Shown here: positions 35,009 to 45,825 of the stretch, one piece after another | Position numbering within the stretch: position 1 is the first letter of the stretch | Layout of the letters: each line of letters opens with the position of its first letter | Assembly: GCA_033220425.1 (NCBI GenBank) | Contig: CM065652.1 | Span: 558,001-622,000 of the forward strand | DNA length: 64,000 nt | Reading direction: 5' to 3' | Source of the DNA: Lepraria neglecta | Lineage: Eukaryota; Ascomycota; Lecanoromycetes; Lecanorales; Stereocaulaceae | Translations under genes and position numbers: made by a program | Notes under the pieces: generated by a model | The model's input: only the letters and a program-made list of their open reading frames with translations | Told to the model about the DNA's origin: nothing | The model's database searches: none

Positions 35009-35578
35009 ATGGGCAACCGCATGTCCCGCTTCTGCCACCGCAAATCCCACAAGAAACACACCCGTCTCAACGACGACCCCGAAAAACTCGAGAAGAAAAA
35101 AACCGGAGAATGTCATCCCCTCGCTTTAGAGAAAACCGCAACGGTTGCTTCCAAGGCATCCAAGAGGTCCAACACTTCCAAAAAGTCCAAATCTTCAATG
35201 ACAAGGCCCCGCTCAAATACCGCGACCATAACGAGGATGAGAACGATTGAGGAACCGAGTAATGCTATGTACGCGAGGCTGAATGAGAGGTCGTTTGCGG
35301 AGGCTGAGAGTGGTAGTGCTGGAAGGGCTGTTAGTCTTAGTGTTGATCCCAAGGATGGCGATGGTGGTGGGGCGGCGTGCGAGGTTCCCGAGAGTGGTGG
35401 TGGGGATAGTGGTGTTGGATGTTCTGCAGGAGATTCTGGTTATTCGGCTGGGGATAGCGGTGTTGGGTCTTCCGGAGGGGATTCTGGTTATACAGCTGGG
35501 GATTCAGGTTGTGGAGGCAGTTCTGGCGGATTTGGGGGTGACTCTGGTTGCGGAGGCGATAGTGGTGGATGTTGTTAA
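35009..35578 (+). CDS. Gly-Asp-Ser repeat protein B, N-Gly and Cys-Cys ends (189 aa)
   Basis: The start at 35009 gives MGNRMSRFCHRKSHKKHTRL, matching the head of protein A (S-R-x-C-H-x-x-S-H). An ATG 38 codons upstream is rejected because that stretch reads like a leader. The Gly after Met with a nearby Ser and Cys fits an N-myristoylation/palmitoylation signal, which protein A (Ser at position 2) lacks. A basic Ser/Lys-rich middle (SKASKRSNTSKKSKSSM) precedes several imperfect repeats of about ten residues with the core GDSG, in the pattern SAGDSGYSAGDSGVGSSGGD, ending GGDSGGCC. Doubly lipid-anchored, low-complexity proteins like this could sit at the plasma membrane or vacuole, but that is inference. 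No known family is recognised. The repeat DNA is a GC-rich minisatellite, so copy number may vary. Confidence 0.7.
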   Translation: MGNRMSRFCHRKSHKKHTRLNDDPEKLEKKKTGECHPLALEKTATVASKASKRSNTSKKSKSSMTRPRSNTATITRMRTIEEPSNAMYARLNERSFAEAESGSAGRAVSLSVDPKDGDGGGAACEVPESGGGDSGVGCSAGDSGYSAGDSGVGSSGGDSGYTAGDSGCGGSSGGFGGDSGCGGDSGGCC

Positions 35579-35830
35579 CGAGGAGATCCTTCCAAATTTA
35601 AAAAAGTGATATCGAGCATCGACCGGTAACGTATAACAAACTACGAAGGTATAGGAACAGTTAAGTCCTTGATTTGGGCCGGCCCGCTGACTGGCGATCC
35701 TAGTCCTGAATATTCCATGTCAACTGAACGAACAAATGGACTTCCGTAAGCCGCACGTCATATAGATTGTGAACAAGTGATACCAAATTTCTGCGGCACT
35801 TGTGCAAAACCCCTCATTAAGCCTGCATAC

Positions 35831-37213
35831 TTACTGCAGATCTATGACCACTCGTCCGATGAGCTTACCTTCTTTCATTTCCTGAAAGACGTCTGTCAAC
35901 CTCTCCATCTTCTCAGTCCTGAAATGTGTCTTCACAAGCCCCCTATTATTTCCATTAGTAATGTTCTCTAGGGTTCTCCCAAGGTCTCCAGCTATTGCAC
36001 GTACCTCGCAGCAAAATCCAAACATTCAATAGCATCCTTCCTCGTCCCCACCGCTACCGCCGTAATATTCGCCTGCTTAAACACCATAACCTGTGGGAAC
36101 GCCTTCGCGATAGCCTGCGGCTTCCCCTCAGGCATGCCCACACAAACAATAGTCCCATCAAACCGCAAGAAATCCATAGCCTGCGCATACGCCTTATTAC
36201 TCGCAGTACACACGATGACCGCGCTCGCACCCAACCCTCCTGTCAGCTTCACCACCTCTTCAGCAATGGATTTATCGTCGTGAGCGGTGACATCGATGAA
36301 GTGTTCAGCACCGCAGTCCATGACGACGGATTTCTTGGAGGGTGCATCGATGCCGATTACGCGGAGTGCCATGCCGCGCGAGGCCAGTTGGCAGGCTATG
36401 TGGCCGAGTCCTCCACCCTGAGAGCTTCGTTAGCACAACCTGCCCCTTAACGATGATCTGAGAGCTATATACCGCGCCGGATATGACGACCCATTGGCCA
36501 GAGCGGGCGTTGGATTTGCGGAGGGCGGCATAGGTGGTTACGCCTGCACAGAGCATGGGCTAGTCAGAGCTGTCAGCATTGGGCTAGCGGTGAGACCATG
36601 ATAGTGAGGAGTTGCTACGTACAGCTGCGTCGGCGGAGTCTAGTGCATCAGGGATGGGCGTCACGTAGCTAGGAGCAAAGATCCGTTAGTCCAACGCCGA
36701 TGGAAGTTTTAAAATGGACAGGGGCCAACTCACTTGACAGGCCCGATACAGTACTGCTGGAAGGTGCCCGGGGTATAATATCCGCTAACCTTTGCCTGTT
36801 GACACAATGCATCGGCGCCAGCATAGCATTGAGGACAGTTGCCACAGGTCCCAGAAACCCATTTCACGCCCACGCGGTCTCCGACCTTGACTGTAGATGT
36901 TTCGCTGCCGGGGCCCAGCTTGACCACTTTGCCCACTCCTTCATGGCCGCCAACTTGGCCTGGCTGGGTGGGATAGGGAAGGGACGCCCAGGAGTTCTCC
37001 ATAATGCCCAAGTCGGAATGGCAGACGCCGGAGTGTGTCCTTGAACAGAGTTAGCTGGAAGCACATGAGCACACTTCAGACGATGAAGGCTCACATTTGG
37101 ATCAAGCATTGGCCTGGCCCAGGCTCTGGCATGTCGAGTGTCTCGATCTTGGTGGATACCTTGCCAGGCTCACTGTAGACACAGGCCTTGTACTTCTTGG
37201 GTAGTTCGGCCAT
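35831..37213 (-). CDS. zinc-dependent alcohol dehydrogenase (360 aa)
   Basis: Six exons (37213-37095, 37039-36734, 36668-36623, 36559-36473, 36417-36005, 35942-35831) give 360 residues. The medium-chain dehydrogenase/reductase signatures are all present: THSGVCHSDLG (catalytic Zn Cys), GGHEGVGKV (Zn His and Glu), the structural-zinc cluster CGNCPQCYAGADALC, GAGGGLGHIACQLA (NAD-binding glycines) and VIGIDAPSKK, whose Asp favours NAD over NADP. Five introns split the short protein and all keep frame: the GAGGGLG motif is only rebuilt by splicing at 36472-36418. It is closest to cytosolic Adh1/AdhA-type enzymes that interconvert acetaldehyde and ethanol; other small alcohols are possible. The acceptor at 35943 gives the tail FAARGLVKTHFRTEKMERLT, typical of this family. 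Confidence 0.93.
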
Positions 37214-38171
37214 GGTGATTGGAGAAGTCTGTGAAGAATACCTGAATTGGTTTGATTCGTGTCAATTGATTGAGAAAGGCTGTTGATGAGTGAGTGTAGA
37301 ATGGAATGGCAGATTGGAGGAGGAGAAGATCCAGGCGCGTGAGGAAGCGGGGAAGACATGGTGCTTGGGTGGCATTGTGGGTAGTCGACGGCCCGAGGTG
37401 CATCGATTCCATCTACCCACGGCATGCAAATCTTGAATACATCATTTCAATGCATGCCAAGTGCTGGGTACAAATGATTGGCCGATTCCGCCACACATTC
37501 GCATAGTTGAATGTGGGGTAACTTTCGAAATATGCGGGGTACCGAGTATAGTAAAGTATGTCTTAGAAGATAAGATAGACTTTTTGAGTAGGAGAATTCA
37601 AACTCTGGAATGCAGAAAGCCGTTGAGAAAACACAGTCGGATGTAGTCATTTGTCAAGGGACAGCTATATATCTGATGCCCGCATCCACACTGCCTTAAA
37701 AGATCAGAATCGCCTACTTGCAAGCCTAAGCAATGACAGCATAAGAAGATAGTAAAGTGGCTAACACTGCCCTTGACAGCTCTGCCTTTTCTCGCCGATC
37801 AAGCACATGTAGGAATCGGAATCTGCATGCTTTGGTGCCTGAACATACCGATTTAACGAGTGTATCTCCATGTTCGGGATGGTTGGATTGTCGTCGATAA
37901 TGAGTGTGCTATGCAACAGTGCCGGGCGGGATGATGGCTTGCTTCTTTGACGATGAGTTTTCACTAGCACCTTCCAAATTCCTCTTTTCCTGTTCTGCTG
38001 TTCAGGCGGCCGTTATATAGCAACGCTGTACATTGTATACTAGAGCGTTTTCGAGCAATCACCACGATCAAGCAATTGAAGAACATGACCTAGTATATAT
38101 CCGATGGTATTTCAAACGTGGTTGAAACATGCGACCGTGCAGTAGTCTCGGCGAGGTCGTTCTGATGTCGT
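37214..38171. other. ADH promoter and intergenic, no gene seen
   Basis: About 950 bases hold the ADH promoter and the 3' UTR of the next gene. The short ORFs on both strands around 37.4-38.0 kb are not supported by composition or splice sites. Confidence 0.4.
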
Positions 38172-38945
38172 CTAGTCCATGTAAAAGTCGCCCTTCAAGA
38201 TCCTCTCTTGGAAATGGTCCGGCTTCCTGGCAGACTTTGGCATCTCCTTGATCGGCTGCTCGACAGCTGCCACGCTGGCTGCCTTATGGTGGCCGAAAGA
38301 AGCCGTAGATGGAGCTGAAGCGGCTTGATTGTTGATTGAAGCTGATCGCTCCGCCCTGTTCTTGATTTGCTCGGACCAATTGAAACCTTCGCCTAAACAT
38401 TGAGAACAACGGTCAGCATATGTTCATGAGGAGTGAGTTGCTGTGTGCATATGGCTTGAGAACAGACCTCGCCCTTTGACAGACGGGGCCGAAGCCATGT
38501 TGGTGGAGGGTCTACCGGTGGCAGTACCATTTCCGGCCTGAACGTCCCGAAGTGCTCTTGCTCCAAAGCTCAATCGTCGAGCAATAGCCGAAGGTGAAGT
38601 GGGTGATGTGGGAGGTTCTGCATCGCCTTCTTCAATTGCATTCTCGTTGACGGATGTGGCGGGCGAGCTGCTGCTACTGAAGCTGCTTTGTTGATTCTTC
38701 CCGCCCGCAAAAGGTGAAGTCTGTGTGGGAGAGCCAGCCATGGTCAAGGCAGCAATAGATGTGCGTCGACGTTGCTGAGCTTGAGCATTGGCAACAGAGG
38801 TTGATATAGGACCTGGGTATGCGGAGGTGCCATTGCTGTTGGGAGGGGAACGACCGAAAATCTCCGAGAGCTTCTGGCCTGGTGAGAAAGAGGCTCGACG
38901 AGCTGACGTGGGTGTTGGCGGTGGGGAGTTTTCGTTGTTGGACAT
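38172..38945 (-). CDS. conserved ascomycete Ser/Pro-rich protein (232 aa)
   Basis: Two exons (38945-38468 and 38392-38172, intron 75 bases) give 232 residues. The start MSNNENSPPPTPTSARRASF is followed by SP/TP and RRAS/RRTS motifs that look like CDK and basophilic-kinase sites, then IARRLSFGARALRDV. After the intron comes GEGFNWSEQIKNRAERS and the end HFQERILKGDFYMD. That C-terminus is one I associate with small, widespread Pezizomycotina proteins of unknown role, sometimes labelled as a cell-cycle inhibitor in databases; I cannot confirm that label. There is no membrane helix or enzyme motif. It looks like an unstructured phosphoprotein. Confidence 0.82.
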
Positions 38946-39712
38946 TGTAGAATATTCCGTGCCAGAAAGGAGACAAGTGACTCAATGATGCAAGTGAAGG
39001 CTGCCTGACGTATAAGATGGCGAGAGTGATGAGTGATATACGTTGTACAGCACGATTGTAGATGATTATTCGTTTCCTTTGTTGTTGATTACTCCTATCT
39101 TAGGTACCGGGCGGAGTCTGTGGCAGTTTAGGAAGTTGGGGCAGACTGGTGGTAGAGCTTCATTAGCCTGAGCTGTAGGAGGCGATATGATTGATGAAGT
39201 CACATTCTGGGAGGATTGCGTGGTGTGTTTACAAAGCTTCGTTCAAGCATTCACGTTGAAGCAAGGTCAGGCAATGATCCGCCCTTAGTATGTGGGGTAA
39301 ATTTTAGCGCGTTTCGTCAATCATCCATCTTGGCGCCAAAATCCATGAATTGTATAAGGTATTCTCGAGCCACTCGAGGCTTCAGAATGTGCAACTGTGG
39401 ATGAAGTTGCCAGTACTTTCAAGGTATACGTCCTCCCCAACCCATGAGCACCCGTACAAGATGGTCTTTTAGCATCGTCGATGGCCAAGAAGCTTTTAGG
39501 TCCTGTCTCGGTCGGCCTAGGAGGACAACCAATCACGTATGCTCCGGATGCAGGGTCTTATTGAGTGGCAGAGTAACTACGTAGCTCTATTGCGTACACA
39601 TTCCGCAAATATTTTCTGCTTACTTGTGAGGCTCGCATAATACTGCGTCTTCATCATACAGCAGAAATGGTGCGAGTTAAATCGCTGATGATTGACGGGA
39701 TCTGGGTATGCG
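38946..39712. other. intergenic, no gene seen
   Basis: This is promoter of the Ser/Pro-rich gene and 3' UTR of PXR1. The ORFs at 39216 and 39321 lie on opposite strands of the same DNA and neither is supported. Confidence 0.4.
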
Positions 39713-40858
39713 CTATGCCTTGATCATCAGTATCTGAGAACGACGTTAGCAAATGCAAATTAGAGAACCAAGGCGCAAGCTATGGACTTGCCTCCTTCAA
39801 AGCTTTGCTATCCATCATAGACATCCGCTTATGCTGAATATAGCGCTGTCGAACGGCATTTCTGCCACCTCCGAGTCCTTGGAGCACCTTCGTCCTGGAA
39901 GGTGGATTGTCCTTGGAGGCACTTGGTAACGCTTTAGACTTTTCTCCACTGCCTGATGGTTGAGGTTTGAAAAGACCTGGTACTGGCAGCGCTGTTGGAT
40001 TGTCTGCTTCTGGTGGATGCTTCTTCTCTCTTCTCATCTTGCGCTTGAGCTTGCGTTCGGCCTTTTCCGCTCTTCTTCGAGCCTCGTCCAGCTCGTCTGG
40101 GTTGTCATCCGCGCAGATAGACGATGTCGTCATCTCTGGCTTTTGTTTAGATGGTTGCTCTTCAGGGGCTCCTAATTGTACTGTAATTGACACGAGTCCG
40201 GTGCTCCCAGCATCTTCAACCTCGTATCCTCTCGACTCCTTCGACTTGGCTTTCTTCCGTTTTGACACGTCTAACTGTGTCTTTTGATGCTTCTTCGACT
40301 TTGACAGCGCCAAATTCCCTAACAGTTGGGGTGGTGTATTTTTGGTTTCGAGACTGTCCTCTTTCGGTGACTCCTGTAGTTTATCGCCCACCAGAAAACC
40401 CCCATCCACAAATCGAAGGCTTCCCCATCGTTGCTCGACAAACATCGAGCGCTTCATTTGTGACCTAGACTTTTGCTCCATCTCCAATTGGCTTTCACTC
40501 TTGCCATTCAAGCGTCCAAGGATGTCTTGAAACATATCCAAGCCCGTAGTCTGACCATCCTCTTGAGACCGTCCAGGTTTTGCGCCTAGACCAAGATTGT
40601 CGTCTTTCAGCGCAATCCGAATATGAGAGGCATTAGCTGCAGTATAATGAGTCGCATGAGGCGCGTTCTTAGCTCCAAGAAAGTCTCCAGGCGTCCATCC
40701 TTGGGATTCGAGTATCTTTTGGCCGTATTTTGTGGTGGATCGGCTCCATGCTGTGTTGTTGGGGTCGTGAGAGAGCTTGACCCGTCTGGAGAAGTCAGTA
40801 GGATAATATGTGATAGTAGATTGCAGTAAGCTCACTTCCTCGGGCCGCTCAGTCCCAT
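39713..40858 (-). CDS. PXR1: G-patch ribosome-biogenesis factor Pxr1/Gno1 (PINX1)
   Basis: Three exons (40858-40836, 40785-39792, 39733-39713) give 345 residues. Pxr1 is a nucleolar G-patch protein that stimulates the Prp43 helicase in rRNA and snoRNA processing; its human relative PINX1 also inhibits telomerase. The start MGLSGPRKRVKLSHDPNNTA leads into the G-patch (YGQKILESQGWTPGDFLGAK to KDDNLGLGAKPG, about residues 25-85). A Lys-rich region (KSKKHQKTQLDVSKRKKAKS) and a KR-rich tail follow. The last intron (39791-39734, 58 bases) starts with GC instead of GT. Using it replaces an ASP tail with ILMIKA, an end that fits what I remember of the family (ALxEILMIK). Without splicing the ORF stops at 39780. 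It is divergent from the 778-residue gene with 185 bases between starts. Confidence 0.92.
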
Positions 40859-41043
40859 TTTTGCGGTGGCACCTCGAGATAAATGTTCAAGTTCGAAGGA
40901 GGAAAAAAAAGTGGGATGCAGCTAGTCTAGCGCCTCGGGCCGACACTCGGTCCCGAAGCAGCACGAAAATTATCGAACAGTGCACGCCCACACTATCGAG
41001 ACTGAACGACAGCCTATCTATGTGGTGAATTGGGATTGCTATC

Positions 41044-43491
41044 ATGGAGAATAACGAGGATTTTGGAGCAGCCCCAGAGGCTTCGAATAAGATAAGAGGT
41101 TCGATCGCGGCCAACGTTTTAGAGTGGAGACTCAACTGACATCCAATATAGATCCAGAATGGGAGAGGAAACAGAGGAATCGGGAATACCGCGTGGCTGC
41201 TCGACGCGAGAAGAGAAATCGTAAAGCCGACGAAAAAAAGCAAAGAAAGCTTAATGCTACCATCCTTCGTCGAATGACCAGGAACCCCGACAAATACAAC
41301 AAGAATGCCGAACGCAATCGTCTACGAGATGTCGAGGGCGAAAGAAGAAGGATCCACCAAGAGGCTGTCCGTCAGGCGCAACGCTTAGCCGCAATTCACG
41401 ACCCTTCGGGTGCAATGTTCAATGTGGGCCCCCTCATCAAGCAGGAGGATGGTGAGATGATATCCGTGGAGACTTTGCGTCGGCGAGAGCAGAGAGCTCA
41501 GGAGAAGGCCGCTGCCGAGCAAGCGAAGGCAGAAGGAGTTATTGATGGTGCACCGATCAAATCTGAACCCAGCGACGGTCAAATTCCGCCAGCTACGACT
41601 ACAACTAGCGAACCCTCAGTCCTACCCAATGGATTCAATCCCGATCGCCTCGCACGACTAGAAGCTATGAATGTCCCTAAGCCTTCAAGAGGACTCAGTA
41701 AAACCCAACAGAAGAAGCGAGCAGCTCTCGAGCCGCGGCCAGCTCCACCAAAACCCACCATCCCAAACCATATTCCAATACCCGAGGGCGAAGAAAATTG
41801 GCTTGTGCTGTGGGATCTGTCCGACGAGCAGCTTGAAAGAAGGGTACTTCGGGAAAAGAAGCGGAAGGCTGCGGAAAGAAAGGCACTGCGTGTGAAGCAG
41901 AAGTCGGGCAAAGCGGAACGTCGTGTTGCTAGAGACGAAAAGAGGCGGGTTTATCGAGAGATAAAGCTGACGTGGAAGGCAATAAAAGGTATGACCGGTT
42001 ATGTCTACAACATTTCACAGGAACAGAAGCTGATTGTACTTTTAAGAGGAGACTACCAGGGAGAAGACAAAGTTGAAGAGTCTGGAGGATGAGGAGTCGA
42101 AGAGGATTGCTATCGATGTCAATGTTATGGAGCGCCAAGCAGCTATCGAGCATTGTGCAGCTTTAGGATTCACACTCTCCAACACTCCTGGCGTGGACGA
42201 GGTCAAGCCTCGAGCATTGGGTATGAAAGGTGTCGAGGTCGATTTCGACACTATAGAGATTGGCGAAAGTCGGAGCGACGTCAAATCAAAGGTGAACAGC
42301 AAGAGAGTGGATCTTGGAAGTGCTCCGAAGGATGAAAAGGCAGCATACATACCGAGTGGTGACCGTAGGGAAGGCGGGATCAACGCAGAAGAGTTCATCA
42401 AGCTCGACATAGGCGAAGGGCAGGACTTCGAGGCACTCAATTACAACCACAAGCTCCGGCGGAAGCTCCGAAGAGCTATCGACAATGCAGAGATTCAAAA
42501 AGAGATACTGGTTCGCCAACGTGCAATCGACTACTACAAGGAGAAGGACATGGAAGCTCCCCAAGTCCTGAAGACACCTCTCAAGCCTGTTAATGCTAAG
42601 GGACAAAGGATTCTGGAAAATGGTACATTCGAGACCGCAAAGCAGGAAAGAGTCCGAGCAAGGATGGATCTTGCCGAGTTTAATACCCAGATGCGAGTCC
42701 TGAGAAAGCAAGCGAAGGACGCCGCTATCTATGCGGGCCTTCGCAGGCATGCGGAGCTGACCGGCAAAATTGCTCCTAGCGAAACACCTGTCAAGCAAGA
42801 AGAGACTGGAGATGCAACACAAGCTGGCGCTACTGAATTTCTGAGTGCTTTGGAAAATTCGCTGACCACTACCACACCCGAGGAGCCTGAAGCTGGCATG
42901 AGACGGAGCAGGCCCGATAGCGAGGACTCCTCGACTAGCGGTAGTGATGATCAATCAGAGAAGGCATCGGAAGCATCTTCTCTATCCGAGGATAGCTCGG
43001 ACAGCGAGCCTTCAAACTCGGATGACGAGGCTCCGGCAAAGAAGCGGCAGAAGCTGCAAAACGGCAATAAGGATTCAAGGAACGTGCAGAGCGAGTCGAT
43101 GAATAGCGACCGCCAGGCAATGATTGATGCCGAGTCAAGGCGTCTTGCAAATACACAGAATCGTAAGAACAAGCGGCAGCTTCATGGAAATGGTTCATTG
43201 AAGGAGGTTGACGCCAACGCGCAGGACAGATCTAGAGGGTGGAAGGGCAAGGGTGCCAACGCGGCATCGAATTGGAACGTGAACGGTCTGTCTGGGGACA
43301 AGTCTCGGAAGCGCAAATTTCTACGATTACTTGGAGGAGAGAAGTCGGGCTCCGAGGCTAACAGTGGAGGCCTGCAGAGCTCAGATCGGGCAGCTGATCA
43401 TAGTGCTCAAATCAATGCAGATCTGGAGAGGCAATACGACTATGGCATGGCGTATAAGAAAGAGTCAAAGCGAAAGGGGCTAGGTTCATGA
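41044..43491 (+). CDS. highly charged coiled-coil protein, function unknown (778 aa)
   Basis: Three exons (41044-41098, 41152-41988, 42047-43491; introns 53 and 58 bases) give 778 residues. The first exon supplies MENNEDFGAAPEASNKIR, joined to DPEWERKQRNREYRVAARRE. Long, very basic helical stretches follow (NRLRDVEGERRRIHQEAVRQ; LREKKRKAAERKALRVKQKS), then a less charged block with FIKLDIGEGQDFEALNYNHK and RRKLRRAIDNAEIQKEILVR that looks like the conserved core (about 390-510). An acidic Ser/Glu stretch (EDSSTSGSDDQSEKASEASS) and a basic tail end the protein. The acidic/basic alternation suggests a nuclear or nucleolar protein, and the divergent partner PXR1 is nucleolar, but that is inference. 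I do not recognise the family. Confidence 0.82.
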
Positions 43492-43858
43492 TGGCGTTGC
43501 TTGTATAGGGGAGCTCGTACTGGCTGAGCTATAAGTGTCGGCACGGCAATTGCATTCAATGCAGATACGATTGAGTCATGGCATATTAGAAGAGTTGGAA
43601 GTGAGAGGATTTAAGTTCATGAGGTCGGTGCTCGTCAATAATGTATGGGGGAAATTTTGACTAGCTGAGCTTCAAGGGCTTGCAGGTCACCGGCTTTGGT
43701 GCCATTCGTCTAGCTGGCAGTAGCTTCCAACATATTGGCAGCATCTACCTTACCCCTCCTCTTGTAATAGATCGTAGATCGAGTGACAAGTGTGTGCCCT
43801 GCAAGTCTTGCCTTCTCTTGTCCATATCCCAATACTCTTCCTCCATTACATAGCCACC
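43492..43858. other. convergent 3' intergenic region
   Basis: These 367 bases lie between two convergent stop codons. There is no gene; expect 3' UTRs of both neighbours. Confidence 0.4.
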
Positions 43859-44176
43859 TCAAAAGAATAATCTCAACAGCTCAAATATAACACCCCCGCA
43901 AAGAATAAACACCAGCACACCTATTCCCAAAAATCAGCTCGAAACTCGCCCTCCTGCCTTTGCCAGTCCGGCCAGAAAACGTACCTATCCAAAGCCTCGA
44001 TATCGGCGGCTCCCATTTCTGCTTCTGCTTAATCGCACTCTCTGGCTTTCCTCTCTTCGCAGCTTCTTGTCGCGCGTAACGCTCGTTCGCTTTTCGTTGT
44101 TGGGGTGTTTGAGCCTGTGGATGGTAAGCTTTGTGGGTACACACTACATAGTGAAGAAGTGCTCCGTTCATACCAT
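43859..44176 (-). CDS. YSY6: RAMP4/SERP1, ER translocon-associated protein (64 aa)
   Basis: Three coding pieces: 44176-44174 (only the ATG), 44114-43985 and 43920-43859, giving 64 residues. The family sequence is AQTPQQRKANERYARQEAAK, then GKPESAIKQKQKWEPPISR, then the membrane helix WIGVLVFILCGGVIFELLRL. RAMP4 binds ribosomes and Sec61 and protects membrane proteins under ER stress; yeast Ysy6 is the homologue. An intron of 59 bases cuts immediately after the start codon (ATG then GTATG), and another (64 bases, 43984-43921) cuts inside the Ile-Gly of the helix start. Unspliced reading gives a wrong 133-residue ORF with neither the proper start nor the helix. Splice-corrected length (64) matches the family. 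Confidence 0.92.
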
Positions 44177-44179
44177 GCA

Positions 44180-44215
44180 GGCTTGACCGGCTTGACCGGC
44201 TTGACAGGCTTGGAG
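44180..44215 (+). repeat. short 9-base tandem repeat in the RAMP4 leader
   Basis: About three and a half units of GGCTTGACC lie just upstream of the RAMP4 start codon, in its likely 5' UTR. This is a simple tandem repeat. Confidence 0.7.
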
Positions 44216-44612
44216 CCTTGAGGGGTTTTTCGCGATGCGGTCTTTGCAGTGTACGACTAAGATAGCGCAGGTAGAGAACCAAAATTTATTCGCAGGCTCC
44301 GCTGAGGATGGATTACTGGCGATAGTAGTAGTCGTGGTAGGATGTGTGGTGGTTGTGAATGTAGGTGGGTGAGCTTCGGCGGAGCTTGGCTTTCCTCCGC
44401 AAATTCTCTCACATCTGTCTTCAACATCCTAAGAATATACTGGACACGTTGCGTTTCGCTATACCAGCCTTTAACATTGACTCAGGGAGGCAGCAGAATT
44501 CATAATGGATGCTTAAGGCTCGTGACTCCGATCACCGCAGCATTCGACTCGAAGTGCTCGTTCTGCAGAGCCCTGTTCTTACGCTACCTCAGAGCTACCT
44601 ACACGGTTGAGG

Positions 44613-44848
44613 ATGGACAAGCCTTCGAAGCCCACATCACCCCACGTACTTCCCCACTCTACAATCCAACTTTAGACTCTCACTAACATGACCAGGTGGG
44701 CTTCTATAAAAGCTTCGGCCGCCCAATCGCGAAGGTGTTCCTCGGCGCTGTGTTCACGTACCAAACCCTCTACTGGCTATGGGTCAAGCTCGAAATCGAC
44801 GAGATTAGGGACAAGAAGAAGAGTGGGCAATTCTTACCTTCAAAATGA
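44613..44848 (+). CDS. 61-residue single-helix membrane protein, split by an intron
   Basis: Exon 1 (44613-44645) codes MDKPSKPTSPH. An intron (44646-44695, 50 bases, GTACTT...CTAACATGACCAG) joins it to exon 2 (44696-44848). That codes VGFYKSFGRPIAKVFLGAVF, then a helix running through TYQTLYWLWVKLEI, then a charged end (DEIRDKKKSGQFLPSK). The ordered composition, the branch-site/acceptor fit and preserved frame support a real gene. The FYKSFGRPIAKVFLGAV stretch looks like small mitochondrial inner-membrane proteins of ascomycetes, but I cannot name the family. It is divergent from RAMP4, 436 bases between starts. It is too short and too spliced to stand out as an ORF. Confidence 0.75.
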
Positions 44849-45825
44849 CTTCAGCTGGCTGATATGTGGGGCTTACAGAGGAGATGTCGCAGTTGGAAGC
44901 AGAGATACGAAAGGTCCAAGTTAAACCACCGCCGTGAGATGGGTCAAAAGATGAGGAGGCTATTGCATTTTGTCATTAGTGAAAAGGGGCCAGGAGGGGG
45001 TCCTTTTGCTACGCCAATATATTCGGATTATATCCATGGGAAGTCGGGCTCCAGAGGGTAGCTTGACTTATAAGATACAGGGTAGAGCTGGAATTCCTCA
45101 GCGTGGCGGGCATGGCGCGGTCTATTTCTGGCCTACCCACAAGAGAACAAGGTGTCATTACGTTGGAAGTGAGAAAGAAGGTGGTGGAAGGACGTTGAGA
45201 AATGATTGCACACGGGCTTCTAAGCTAGAGAGTGGATCTATCTAGGTAGGGAAGAGCTGTGGATGAGCTATTTTGCAGTGTTTGGAACCGAAACTAGGCT
45301 TAAGTACTCATCCCATGATCTCAGCCGTGTCCGTTACTTTCCGCTTGGGAGAAATCATTGCGTGCTGTTTTGCTCTACACTTGAAAATGTCTATGCTGCA
45401 ATCTGAGAGGACGAATTACTGTACCTTGCGGGTTACAACGAACCTCGGACCGTAACCTTTCGAATTTGCGCTCTGACAGCTCGAACTAGAAAAATTGACC
45501 GCATTTATATGGCAACTGAGTAGCGAGTCTAAATCTTTTCGGACATTAGGCCCAAACTTTCCAATGTTTCACAGCTTGTTGTCAAGTATATTGGATGTCA
45601 CGTTGGGATATTACCCGAGTTATTTGCGAGGGCACAAGATCTTCAACAAGCTTTTCACACAGGTTGAATAAGTTGCTCAACCTTCTTAGCAGCAACATTA
45701 AACCTCGAATTTTCCAGGCAGTATTTCAGCACACACACAAGCACTTGCAATCGAATCCCTAACCACCACGTCTAAAGAGGGGTTCAAGCCCTTCGAGACG
45801 GTCAAAAAACCAATGCTAACCCGCC
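44849..45825. other. intergenic, no gene seen
   Basis: About 980 bases hold overlapping short ORFs only, none of which continues through splice sites or has a recognised motif. It includes the promoter of the four-helix gene. Confidence 0.4.

Noticed and set aside
43881-44282. 133-residue minus-strand ORF
   Set aside because: It is an unspliced reading through both RAMP4 introns; the spliced 64-residue protein matches the family.
44342-44686. 114-residue plus-strand ORF
   Set aside because: No motif; the real signal here is the small spliced gene starting at 44613 in another frame.
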